A stretch of 12,820 bases of DNA from Clostridiales bacterium (GTDB lineage Bacteria > Bacillota > Clostridia > Oscillospirales > CAG-272): positions 1 through 12,820 of the forward strand of contig DPGD01000010.1 in the NCBI GenBank assembly GCA_003522145.1. Direction: 5' to 3'. The notes under the pieces were generated by a model, which was given only the letters and a program-made list of their open reading frames with translations, did no database searches and was not told the origin of the DNA. The position numbers and the translations under genes were made by a program. Below, one piece after another: positions 1-7,472 of the stretch. The first letter of the stretch is position 1. The number at the start of each line of letters is the position of its first letter.

Positions 1-51
1 CGGTCCTGTCAAAAACATCTGCTTTTCGGCCTGTTACAAGGATTTAAGCGC

Positions 52-88
52 AAAAAAGACCTCACAGAGTATTACACTCTGCAAGGTC
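52..88 (-). terminator. Rho-independent terminator of the secreted-protein operon
   Basis: On the minus strand a stem (GACCT at 84-88 with 58-62, and CAGAGT at 76-81 with 65-70, separated by a 2-nt internal loop) closes a 5-nt loop and is followed directly by six T residues (52-57). It lies 28 bp after the stop codon of the last operon gene. No gene is visible in 1-115 apart from this element, so the operon appears to end here. Confidence 0.85.
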
Positions 89-115
89 CGTTTTCAGAAG
101 TGTCCTGATACCGGT

Positions 116-643
116 TCACACGGTCATGTAAATATAGAAAAGACCGTTACTCCGTCTGGTATCCTCAAAAATTGTGGAAATCTTCACCATCACCACCGTT
201 TCACTGCCGGAAGAAATGTTCCCGAGCGAAACGCTTTTTACGTAGGTGCCGGGATGGATGAACCCGGTTTCTCCAAGCAACTCGCCCGGAAGATAGGTCA
301 CTTTGCCTGTTTCGCTACTGACAACCGTTTTCACCGTGTAGAAGGATGCTTTGATCAATACCTCGTTTTCCTCCGGATTTGTCAGGAAAATGTCGGCTTT
401 TTTCCCGTCAAACGCTGGCTCACAGCAAAGCGAAACATTGCACACACCTTCCGCACCGTATGAGACATACCCATCTTTTTCGGAAAGACCGGATGGCGCT
501 CCGACGGTCTCGTTTGCATCTATTATATCCGGTTCGGCAAGAAGGGCGGCAACAAATACCGCCACTGCGGCCAGCAATGCAAGCACGACCCCCAAACCGA
601 TCAAAAGTTCTCTTTTCAATTGGGTTTTACGGAATGAATACAC
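116..643 (-). CDS. Small TM-anchored extracellular protein, last gene of the operon
   Basis: 175-aa protein of unknown function. Residues 1-11 are basic (RKTQLKR). Residues 13-36 form one strong transmembrane helix, so the topology should be N-in/C-out with a ~135-residue ectodomain. The ectodomain has the pattern NP (89-90) ... LLGETGFIHPG (122-132) ... VMVKIS near 160, which resembles small membrane-anchored domains common in gut Firmicutes and matches the C-terminal domain of the first operon gene (7473-8984). The proposed start is GTG; its SD (GGAGG, 656-660) overlaps the end of the upstream gene with a longish 12-nt spacing, so the start is less certain than the frame. Only 7 bp separate it from the preceding stop, suggesting translational coupling. 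Two cysteines (73-74) are adjacent. I see no catalytic motif; an anchoring or assembly role is inference. Confidence 0.8.
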   Translation of the reverse strand: MYSFRKTQLKRELLIGLGVVLALLAAVAVFVAALLAEPDIIDANETVGAPSGLSEKDGYVSYGAEGVCNVSLCCEPAFDGKKADIFLTNPEENEVLIKASFYTVKTVVSSETGKVTYLPGELLGETGFIHPGTYVKSVSLGNISSGSETVVMVKISTIFEDTRRSNGLFYIYMTV

Positions 644-650
644 CTTTCAC

Positions 651-1286
651 CTATGCCTCCCGAACATATTCTTCGCTGAAATCGCCGATCTGTATCGTAA
701 GCATCCCGATCGGACTGAAGGAACCGGATTCATACTTTCCTCCGGATGTTTGCGGTTCGCCGGAAAGCGACACATACAGTTCCTTCTTCACATTGTTTTT
801 TGCGACAAAAGAAGGCGACTGGGCAATCCTGAAATCGGAATCCTCATAAAAGCTCATGGTCACGCCGTTCACAACCTGACCGCCGCCGGTTCCCGACGCC
901 TCCTCCGCTGTCAGTACTCGGTAGTCCAGTGAAATAGCGATCCCCTGATCCGCATAGTCATCATAGCTATTTGCATAGGTCACACTGATCTTGTTGGTCA
1001 CACCGTCAAATCCGTACCAACCGGGAAAACCGTCCTCCGTTCCTGCGGACGGGAAGAGGCTGGCCTTATCGGCCACATAGCGCAGCTCATGCACATCCCA
1101 TGTGCCGTAATCGTAGTAAAACGACATGGTGCCGAACTCGATGGTGACAGCATATTTGTAGCCGTCCTCCGTTAACTCTTCCTCTGCCCCTGCGGGGAGC
1201 GGGAAGCCGACGGTCAAAACAAGTATGCTGACGGCAAGAATAACAGCACAAAGCGATCCTGCCAGCTTATATTTCGTTTTCAACAC
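651..1286 (-). CDS. Secreted protein of the shared WN/SDxPV-type family (divergent member)
   Basis: 211-aa protein. Residues 1-34 form a signal peptide (KTKYK, hydrophobic core, cleavage near PAGA|E). The mature part starts with the family core YAVTIEFGTMSFYYD (45-59), then WD (63-64), WYGFDG (90-95) in front of a strand (NKISV), LSGEP (174-178) and a final IGMLTIQI strand. This is closest to the C-terminal domain of the 1373-aa protein (IEFGAMYFTY, WDGFDG, LSGIP). The NxSDxPV motif is replaced by ANSYDDY, so it is a diverged paralogue. The start is GTG after an AAAGGG ribosome binding site; a TTG one codon later is possible. The spacer from the previous gene is 41 bp and holds a GCCG/CGGC hairpin. 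Likely an exported subunit of the same surface assembly; the specific role is unknown. Confidence 0.82.
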   Translation of the reverse strand: MLKTKYKLAGSLCAVILAVSILVLTVGFPLPAGAEEELTEDGYKYAVTIEFGTMSFYYDYGTWDVHELRYVADKASLFPSAGTEDGFPGWYGFDGVTNKISVTYANSYDDYADQGIAISLDYRVLTAEEASGTGGGQVVNGVTMSFYEDSDFRIAQSPSFVAKNNVKKELYVSLSGEPQTSGGKYESGSFSPIGMLTIQIGDFSEEYVREA

Positions 1287-1327
1287 AGGACAACATCCCT
1301 TTCTGCCGTCATTTCTTCGGCGGATTT

Positions 1328-1906
1328 CTATTTTGCAGATGGGTCAAACGGTTCACCGTTGCTTCGCACGCCGCCGGATGCCATGATATATACCGTTGCG
1401 GAAATATGCTTTTGACCCTCCATTTTTTCAAGCTCCGGATAAAGTCCGAATACCGCAAGCTCTGAATACTCGTAAGCCTTGGTCGTTCCGTCCAGGATAA
1501 GGACCGCCGGAAGCGTCGCGTCTCCTTCCGAACGGTAGGTAACATCCGAACCGCACTGTGCAAGCGCCTCCGTATCGAACATGATATTGGCATGTATGGG
1601 AGTATCGGAACGGTTCAGAACAGAAACCCGGAAGCCTTCGCTCTCAGCGCCCGTTTGCTCCAGCCAAATACCGCTGTTGACATAGCGCTCGCCTGTTTCG
1701 GTATTTTCTGCCAGACTCAGCATTTTATATTCATAAGTCGTGTTCTTGAACAATATATCCACGGAATAACTGTACCTATGGGTATAGGTTTCCTTCACCG
1801 TGATCCATATATCCTGTCCGGATTCTTCTGCGGAGAGGGTCAGAGGAAATGAAAGCGCAAAAACAGCGATCAAAACCATACTCCATATGGCGCTTTGTTT
1901 TCTCAT
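1328..1906 (-). CDS. Secreted protein of the shared WN/SDxPV-type family
   Basis: 192-aa protein. The frame stays open to 1990, but I place the start at the ATG at 1906. There the protein begins MRKQSAIWSM with a normal signal peptide (1-26, cleavage near LSA|EE), and AGGAGG lies 10 nt upstream; the longer form would put a hydrophilic stretch before the signal sequence. The mature part carries YSVDILF (47-53) and VLNRSDTPI (96-104), equivalent to NxSDxPV in its neighbours. The WN motif is not conserved and the C-terminal LSGxP strand is hard to see, so it is among the more diverged members. It lies 85 bp after the preceding gene, with a stem-loop in the spacer. Extracytoplasmic, unknown function. 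Confidence 0.83.
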   Translation of the reverse strand: MRKQSAIWSMVLIAVFALSFPLTLSAEESGQDIWITVKETYTHRYSYSVDILFKNTTYEYKMLSLAENTETGERYVNSGIWLEQTGAESEGFRVSVLNRSDTPIHANIMFDTEALAQCGSDVTYRSEGDATLPAVLILDGTTKAYEYSELAVFGLYPELEKMEGQKHISATVYIMASGGVRSNGEPFDPSAK

Positions 1907-1934
1907 ACTCCCATTTCCTCCTTTCTTGACCCTG

Positions 1935-1974
1935 ACGAACAAAAATCGGTACTCAAGGTACGGCTCCTGTTCGT
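1935..1974 (-). other. Intergenic stem-loop between two secreted-protein genes
   Basis: A perfect 7-bp outer stem (ACGAACA at 1935-1941 with TGTTCGT at 1968-1974) encloses a small GTAC/GTAC hairpin. On the minus strand the inner hairpin is followed by a T5 run. It lies between the stop at 1992 and the next start at 1906. It could act as a partial terminator or as an mRNA-stability hairpin; which of these is inference. Confidence 0.5.
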
Positions 1975-1991
1975 TTTCCCATGCCATCATT

Positions 1992-2522
1992 TTACGCAGT
2001 CTTGGTGATGGTCACGAGAATCTCGCCGAGCTTCTGCGCTGTGATTTCAGATACTGTGGGAGTACCGGAAACTTTGAAGGTCGCAGTCGCATTCTTGGAG
2101 CCGTAAGTGGTTCCAACTTCGCACTTCTCGATAGTGCCTGTGCCACCGGTCACATCAATAGAAAGCGGCCCATAGGTGCTGACCACATTCTGGGATGTCA
2201 CTTCGTAATTCACCGGAAGGTCTGAATGGTTGGTGATCTTCACAGAACCATCGCCCGCCCATTCCGCCGCAGAATTGGGCTCATACTGATAAGTATCAGG
2301 ATTCCACTTGGAACCGGACGAATAAACGAATACAGGATTGCTCGTGAACTCGATCTCCACATAATAAACATGGATCACTTCGCCGTTGATGGTGATCTTG
2401 ACTTCTTCAGAGCTCGTCTGGCCGGTGTACGCTGCCTCAGCCGTTCCGGAAGCGGCCAGAGCCGGAACACAGAAAGCGAAGCAAAGCACCGCAACAAGTA
2501 CGATAGAAACAAACTTCTTCAT
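1992..2522 (-). CDS. Secreted protein, clearest member of the shared WN/SDxPV-type family
   Basis: 176-aa protein with signal peptide 1-23 (MKKF start, cleavage near ALA|AS). The mature domain shows the family pattern in full: YYVEIEF (53-59), VFVYS, KWNPDTYQYE (72-81), EWAGDG (87-92), KITNHSDLPVNYEV (95-108), VSGTP (151-155) and a terminal LGEILVTI strand. The alternating hydrophobic pattern predicts an all-beta, Ig-like sandwich. The ATG is preceded by AAAGGAGGAG with about 8-nt spacing, so the start is firm. The upstream spacer (94 bp) contains a GAAA-capped hairpin plus GTTTATAATA, repeated before the 3213 gene. There is no LPXTG motif or C-terminal TM helix, so the protein is released or held by other subunits. 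Function unknown; structural subunit is my inference. Confidence 0.87.
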   Translation of the reverse strand: MKKFVSIVLVAVLCFAFCVPALAASGTAEAAYTGQTSSEEVKITINGEVIHVYYVEIEFTSNPVFVYSSGSKWNPDTYQYEPNSAAEWAGDGSVKITNHSDLPVNYEVTSQNVVSTYGPLSIDVTGGTGTIEKCEVGTTYGSKNATATFKVSGTPTVSEITAQKLGEILVTITKTA

Positions 2523-2551
2523 TGGTATCTCCTCCTTTCACCAAAAATTCT

Positions 2552-2571
2552 ATTATAAACGCCTTTCGGCG
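2552..2571 (-). repeat. Hairpin + GTTTATAATA element, copy 2
   Basis: Minus-strand CGCC-GAAA-GGCG (2560-2571) forms a perfect 4-bp stem with a GNRA tetraloop and is followed immediately by TTTATAATA. The same arrangement precedes the gene starting at 3213. It sits about 38 nt upstream of the ATG at 2522. TATAAT matches a -10 box but no -35 box is at the right distance, so it may instead be an RNA processing or stability element. Confidence 0.5.
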
Positions 2572-2616
2572 AGTATAATCCTGATAACCGATGCGGAACA
2601 GACCGTTACAGGGCAA

Positions 2617-3213
2617 TCAGTCCTTTGAGATCGTCACCGTAACATTGGCAATCGTAAAAGTGTCCCTGCCCATATCTTCAAGGCGTTTGTTCCCATAGTA
2701 GGTTGCCACGCTCTCCCAGTCGGTGCTGGTTATGCTGATGATGATATTTCCCTCGGTTGCCGTACCGTTGCTGCTGCCGGTGCCGGGGGTAGCCTTTTCA
2801 ACGGTCAGTTTATTGATTGCGCTGTCCTTATCGGCAGAAACCGTAATGGAGTCTCCGGCATCCGTATCCGTCATGGTTGCGTATGCATATACGGGAAGGT
2901 CGGAACGGTTGGAAACAGTGATCGTACGGCTGGTATTGGCAGCTGTGGTATCTGCAATGTCATACTTCATGGTGTTGACATTCCATGTAATCGTGCCGCC
3001 CAGTGTCAGATCCTCCAGGCTGAAGGTAACATCCACCGCATACTTGTGCGTAACATCCTCCACCTTCACATTGATGCTCTGCCCGCCGGTCGTTGTGGGA
3101 TCGAAGGTGTTCACACCGTCTGTGTTGCCCACTACCGTTTCAGCGCTCACATTGACGGCAAAGACGGATGCGATCATGAAGACCGCGAGGATGAGAGATA
3201 AAAATTTTTTCAT
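2617..3213 (-). CDS. Secreted protein of the shared WN/SDxPV-type family
   Basis: 198-aa protein. The frame is open from 3240, but the start is placed at 3213 because AAAGGAG lies 8 nt upstream of that ATG and the product then begins MKKFLSLILA with a standard signal peptide (cleavage near VSA|ET at 24-25). Family motifs are YAVDVTF (58-64), WN (77-78), VSNRSDLPVYAY (100-111) and VTVTI (191-195). The TxxN- and G-rich middle (125-155) is insert-like compared with the 2522 gene. No membrane anchor beyond the signal peptide. It is the first small subunit after the giant protein, separated from it by 53 bp containing a hairpin element. Likely an extracellular beta-sandwich subunit of unknown function. 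Confidence 0.86.
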   Translation of the reverse strand: MKKFLSLILAVFMIASVFAVNVSAETVVGNTDGVNTFDPTTTGGQSINVKVEDVTHKYAVDVTFSLEDLTLGGTITWNVNTMKYDIADTTAANTSRTITVSNRSDLPVYAYATMTDTDAGDSITVSADKDSAINKLTVEKATPGTGSSNGTATEGNIIISITSTDWESVATYYGNKRLEDMGRDTFTIANVTVTISKD

Positions 3214-3247
3214 TTGAAATTCTCCTTTCAGAATTACCAATTGTTGT

Positions 3248-3265
3248 ATTATAAACCTTTTCAGG
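3248..3265 (-). repeat. Hairpin + GTTTATAATA element, copy 1
   Basis: Minus-strand CCT-GAAA-AGG (3256-3265) followed by TTTATAATA, aligned with 2552-2571; the ten bases GTTTATAATA are identical in the two copies. It begins right after the stop codon of the 1373-aa gene and lies about 43 nt before the next ATG. The stem is shorter (3 bp) than in the other copy. A role as weak promoter or RNA element is undecided. Confidence 0.45.
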
Positions 3266-3266
3266 C

Positions 3267-6200
3267 TTATTTCCGGATCGTGACCGTCAGTTGGCCGACG
3301 ACGGTATAGTCGGCTGCTTCGCCAAACTGCGGTATGCCGGAAAGGTGCAGGTAGCAGGCTTCATTGGAGGCCTGTCCGAATTGCCGTGCGCTTCCTTCCG
3401 TTGCCTCTATCAGCGTGCGGAGCACATTGGTGATGTCATTGCCGGAGGTGGCGTTGACATCGTAGATCTTGGCTCGGATTCCGTGCTGTTTATCACCGAT
3501 GGAGCTGTGGAGGAAGCTGATCTCCGGCTTCACACTGTACTGCACGGCCGCATTGGAGCGGTTGAAAATCTCTACCCGGTTGTTCGTGCCGTCAAAGCCG
3601 TCCCACTTGGACTCGTTTTCCAGTTCATCGTAAACCAGCTCGCCCGTATTCCATCTTGTTTTGGAGTATGTAAAATACATGGCACCAAACTCAATGTCCA
3701 CGGCGTATACGGCGCCCGCCTTGCCCTGCCCTGTAGTGCGTGCATAGACATAGTCGGCATGAGCGTCGTACACTCCGTTATTGATCGGTGAATGGTAGTC
3801 TGCCGTAGCCGACGATACCGGGTCAGGGCTGTCAATCGGATAAAATTTATCCCAGGACAGTCCGTATTTCTTCCGGAAAATCGCTCCGTCCATCGAATAG
3901 CTTATTTGTCCGGGAACCTGCTGTATATCCTCGGTGGTATAGTTGTGTGCGGCGGTGCCAGACAGAACCACTCCGTCAAGGGTGACCTTGGTTTGCCCGA
4001 AGCCGATGGATATGTCGTTGTAATACACCGACACCGCCGATGCAATCACCTTTCCTTTATCGTCGGCAACCACATTTTCCAGCAAAAAGTCACCCGGCTC
4101 GTTGATCGGGCACGGTACTGTGAGCGTTGAGTATTCCGAAGATGTAACATACCTCAGGTAGTTTGCGATACCCAGAACACGAATCGGTCTTTTCTCTATG
4201 TTCCATACGATCTCGCCCGATGCCGTGTAGCTTTCAGCCTCGATCACTGCACTGACCTTATACAATCCGGCATCCTTGGGTGCGCCGGAAAGCGCCAGCC
4301 AGGTGTTTCCGCCGTCGGTGGAAGAATAAAAGCTGTAAACCGCAGAGTTCAGTTCCTCCTCTGCCACCTCTATAGCTTCATAGTCCGCAGAGCCGCCTGT
4401 CGGCTCGATCGTATATTTTCCGGTCGTTGCGCTTTCTGCTGAGGTTGTATATTCTGTTTCGTCCGTTCCCGCACTTGAAGAGGTATTGGTGTTGGCGGTG
4501 CTTGCAGTAAATGCGGTTTTGAAGACCTCCGCATTTACCGAACCGCTGTAGGCTTCACTGCCGAAAGAGGTGTATTGCCATTCACCGGAGGTAGCACCCT
4601 GAGCCAGGGCCTTTTCCGCCAGAGCTTCGGCCTCCTGCTTTGCCGACTCATCGCCTGTAGCGGTCGGTCCGTTGGGAAAGGGATAGCTGAGCGAAAAGAG
4701 TACGACAGAGTTCGTGCTGTTATAGTTGATCGATATAGTACCGGCGGTATTGTCCGGCACCAGATTGAAGTACTGCTTACGGTAAGATGCCACCGAAACC
4801 GAAGCATTGCTTCCCGCAACGGTAGGAGCCGCCCCGTGATTGAGAGTCACTGTAAACACAAACGGATCGGGAGAGACAATGTTGGTAGCGTTGGTAACAC
4901 TGGCCACCTCCACAGTCACCGTGTAGACGAGTTTTCCTGTCTCGGATGCATCCATTTCACATGAAGTATCCAGGGATATGCTTGCAGTTCTGTTTGCTCT
5001 TTGATAGTACCCGTATGTTCCGGCCGCAGAGAGCGTTGTTCCGGAGGGGGTAACGGTGTGTGCAGGCGAACCGCTGATTTGCGACACGATGCTGTGTACC
5101 GCCTGATAGCCCGGATGGGTTCCGGCGTAAATCTCGTTGATCGAGGGCGTGACCTGTACTCCGTCATAAACCTTGGAAATGTTTTTTAAGTCTATTTTGT
5201 ACACCGACTTCCGGATGATCGTGATCTTATATATGATGCTGTTGGATTGATTGCCGTCAACCGTATCGGTCTTCCGAATCCGTATGACCTTTTCCTTCAG
5301 CCCGGTCATATCCACCTCTGCGGTGAAATAATCCTCCGTTCCCAAGGACACCGCCGTGTCGTCGATGTCGATCGAACCGGAACTGTTTTCCTCCTGTATA
5401 TATCTGCCGTACAGATACGCTGTGTTGTCTGTATTCTCAATATAAACGGTATAGGCGTATACATTCATGAAGAAATTGCTTCCGATAAGACCGTCTCTTC
5501 CGTCTTGGTACGGACCGTCCCGGTAAACATCAAGATCGATAAACGGCGTGGTCACCGCATCCATCTCAATATTGTTTGCCTGCGGATAAACCAATTCGCC
5601 CGAGATCGTTCCGCTGTCATTTGCAGAGACCGTCACCGTGATGTAGCCGGATTCCGGAAGTGAAAACGCACTGTCATCGTACTGGTAGAGGGTTTCGCAC
5701 GGTATTTTCAGCGCATACAGTCCGCCATGCTCCTCGGGCTTGGGCAGTGACAGGGCAATGGAACGGAAATGCTTCAGAACCTGCACGCTCTTAATCAGCG
5801 CGGAGGTTTCGTCAACATACAGAGTAAGCCTCAGCTCCTCAAACAGTGCGTCATAGTCGCTCGCTGTCGTTCCCCCGTCGGGGATGACCTCCTCCCTGTT
5901 TGCATCCAGAAGAGGCTTATCTGCTTCTGCACAAACATAGTACACTGCTCCCGGTGAACCGTCGGCGGGCTGTGTAACATACTTGCAGTATACCTTCCCG
6001 TCTATAATCTCCGTCTGCGCTTCGTAAAGCTCAAACACCCTTGAAGTGTAGTCCACCAGGTCCGGAAATCTTCCCAAGTACAGGTATCCGTCTGAGTCAA
6101 TGTTCACATTCGGACGGGCATCATAGCTGGTGCCGTTTTCCGTGATCGAATAATGTCCGAAACCGGAAGCCAGTATCTCGGCATCGGAGGTGATACTGAT

Positions 6201-7388
6201 GGAGTTGGACTGCATATTCGTCTTGTTTCCGGCTCCGATGGCGGCTGCGGCGTCACTTTCCGTATATCCGGTGGTTCCGTCCGGATTGAACATATCGGGA
6301 TAACCCGGAAGCGCTGTTACCTTGCCGCCATCGATCGTAATTTCAAGTCCGGATGTGGCGGTGGCAGAAACACCGGCAGACAACGAGTCGGTAGAGCCGA
6401 TGCCGGGGCAGGCAACACCGCCGATAGCATTCACCATTCCGCCGTGAATATTGATGCTGTAGCTATTCGCAAAATCGCCGGAATACCCGTCCTGCAGCGA
6501 GTCCCCGTCGCCGATCCCGGCCGCCCAACGCCCTCCGCAGACCGTGATGTCGCCGCCATTGATGGTAATGGAAGCGGAGGTGGCCGCACCGTTCAGTCCG
6601 CCGCCGATCCCGGCCGCCTGATGTCCGCCGTAAGCGTTGATCGTACCGCCGTTGATCGTGATCGTTCCCGGAGTTCCCTGGGTGTAATCTCTTCCGTAGG
6701 AGGAAGCTGTGTCATAGGTGACACCGCCGCCGATTCCCGCACCGCCTGCAAGGGTGGAGGAAGCACCGGACGGGTATCCGTATCCATACCCATAGTTATT
6801 GGAGTTATCGCCCTCCACATAATGACCGCCGTAGGAGGACAGATTGCCGTATTCGATCGTCAGCGATGAACCGCTGTCCACCTGCACACCGGCAAAGCCT
6901 CCTCCGGATTGCGCCGCCGTATACACGCCTGCGGAGCTGACCGTGCATCCGTTCACACCCGCATAAAAAGTGTTGGTGCCCCGGAACGCTACCGTTGCGC
7001 CGGAATTGCCGGTTATAAGCAACGGACAAACCTGTGCCGTTGTACCCCATCCGAGCGCCGAGCTCACTTCGTACAGATTTTCAATCGTCTGACCGCTCTG
7101 TCCGTCGCTTGCCGTATCGGAAGCGTACCTGCGGTCAATGGTTACATCCTGAAAAATGATGTTAACATCGGTTGCCCCATTTACAGTGACGGAAAAGACC
7201 CCGTCCTTAATCAGCACATTCTTGCCGTTATAGCTTGAATCAATCAGCACGGCGCCGCTGTCAAACACCGCATCCGGTTCCCCGTCTGCCGAGAATGAAG
7301 GAAAGGTCAGCTGCGGCAGGAGAGCAGTCATAAGCACGGCAACTGCCAGAAAAACCACTAAAATCTTTTTTAAGCCGCCTTTGCTCAC
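3267..7388 (-). CDS. Giant secreted beta-helix / Ig-like protein ending in the family domain
   Basis: 1373 aa from a GTG start. The frame is open to an ATG at 7409, but an AAGGAGG ribosome binding site lies inside that extension, 7 nt before the GTG at 7388, and the GTG start gives a clean signal peptide (about 1-34). Residues ~128-413 are parallel beta-helix-like, with recurring ITINGG ... AYGG ... AGIGGG turns. The stretch 197-206 is Tyr/Gly-rich (NNYGYGYGYP). Residues ~414-1228 are beta-rich, with YDG/MBG-like features (KVYDG at 739-743; DAGLYKVSAVI followed by IEKRPI near 1040-1069) and a Ser/Thr-rich linker (961-991). The last ~145 residues (1228-1373) are the shared operon domain: YAVDIEFGAMYFTY, WN, WDGFDG, NRSNAAV, LSGIP, GQLTVTI. 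No LPXTG or terminal TM helix. Probably a large extracellular scaffold or adhesin; binding partner unknown. Confidence 0.88.
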   Translation of the reverse strand: MSKGGLKKILVVFLAVAVLMTALLPQLTFPSFSADGEPDAVFDSGAVLIDSSYNGKNVLIKDGVFSVTVNGATDVNIIFQDVTIDRRYASDTASDGQSGQTIENLYEVSSALGWGTTAQVCPLLITGNSGATVAFRGTNTFYAGVNGCTVSSAGVYTAAQSGGGFAGVQVDSGSSLTIEYGNLSSYGGHYVEGDNSNNYGYGYGYPSGASSTLAGGAGIGGGVTYDTASSYGRDYTQGTPGTITINGGTINAYGGHQAAGIGGGLNGAATSASITINGGDITVCGGRWAAGIGDGDSLQDGYSGDFANSYSINIHGGMVNAIGGVACPGIGSTDSLSAGVSATATSGLEITIDGGKVTALPGYPDMFNPDGTTGYTESDAAAAIGAGNKTNMQSNSISITSDAEILASGFGHYSITENGTSYDARPNVNIDSDGYLYLGRFPDLVDYTSRVFELYEAQTEIIDGKVYCKYVTQPADGSPGAVYYVCAEADKPLLDANREEVIPDGGTTASDYDALFEELRLTLYVDETSALIKSVQVLKHFRSIALSLPKPEEHGGLYALKIPCETLYQYDDSAFSLPESGYITVTVSANDSGTISGELVYPQANNIEMDAVTTPFIDLDVYRDGPYQDGRDGLIGSNFFMNVYAYTVYIENTDNTAYLYGRYIQEENSSGSIDIDDTAVSLGTEDYFTAEVDMTGLKEKVIRIRKTDTVDGNQSNSIIYKITIIRKSVYKIDLKNISKVYDGVQVTPSINEIYAGTHPGYQAVHSIVSQISGSPAHTVTPSGTTLSAAGTYGYYQRANRTASISLDTSCEMDASETGKLVYTVTVEVASVTNATNIVSPDPFVFTVTLNHGAAPTVAGSNASVSVASYRKQYFNLVPDNTAGTISINYNSTNSVVLFSLSYPFPNGPTATGDESAKQEAEALAEKALAQGATSGEWQYTSFGSEAYSGSVNAEVFKTAFTASTANTNTSSSAGTDETEYTTSAESATTGKYTIEPTGGSADYEAIEVAEEELNSAVYSFYSSTDGGNTWLALSGAPKDAGLYKVSAVIEAESYTASGEIVWNIEKRPIRVLGIANYLRYVTSSEYSTLTVPCPINEPGDFLLENVVADDKGKVIASAVSVYYNDISIGFGQTKVTLDGVVLSGTAAHNYTTEDIQQVPGQISYSMDGAIFRKKYGLSWDKFYPIDSPDPVSSATADYHSPINNGVYDAHADYVYARTTGQGKAGAVYAVDIEFGAMYFTYSKTRWNTGELVYDELENESKWDGFDGTNNRVEIFNRSNAAVQYSVKPEISFLHSSIGDKQHGIRAKIYDVNATSGNDITNVLRTLIEATEGSARQFGQASNEACYLHLSGIPQFGEAADYTVVGQLTVTIRK
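6150..7007 (-). repeat. Coding beta-helix repeats (GIGGG/INGG turns)
   Basis: This stretch of the 1373-aa gene encodes at least five imperfect turns with consensus (I/L)xINGGxxxAxGG ... xGIGxG, irregularly spaced by Gly/Ser/Tyr inserts. Such repeats are known from secreted Firmicute proteins and build a right-handed parallel beta-helix. They are coding repeats, not a CRISPR or intergenic array. Confidence 0.7.
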
Positions 7389-7472
7389 AACCTTCCCTCC
7401 TTCTTTCATATTTTTTTAATTTTAATTATTCGGTGATTCCGGTCGCTCTGTCCCGAAACCAATCAGACGGCT

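Noticed and set aside
2552..3265. TATAAT boxes in the intergenic spacers as ordinary internal promoters
   Set aside because: No acceptable -35 hexamer at 16-18 bp in either copy; kept as repeated elements of undecided role instead.
6153..6869. 238-codon plus-strand open frame opposite the beta-helix region
   Set aside because: It is antisense to a strongly supported gene with signal peptide, RBS and repeat domains; composition is the mirror of Gly/Ile-rich coding repeats.
6150..7007. Regular repeats as a possible CRISPR or intergenic array
   Set aside because: Repeats are imperfect, in frame and encode beta-helix turns; there are no constant-length spacers.
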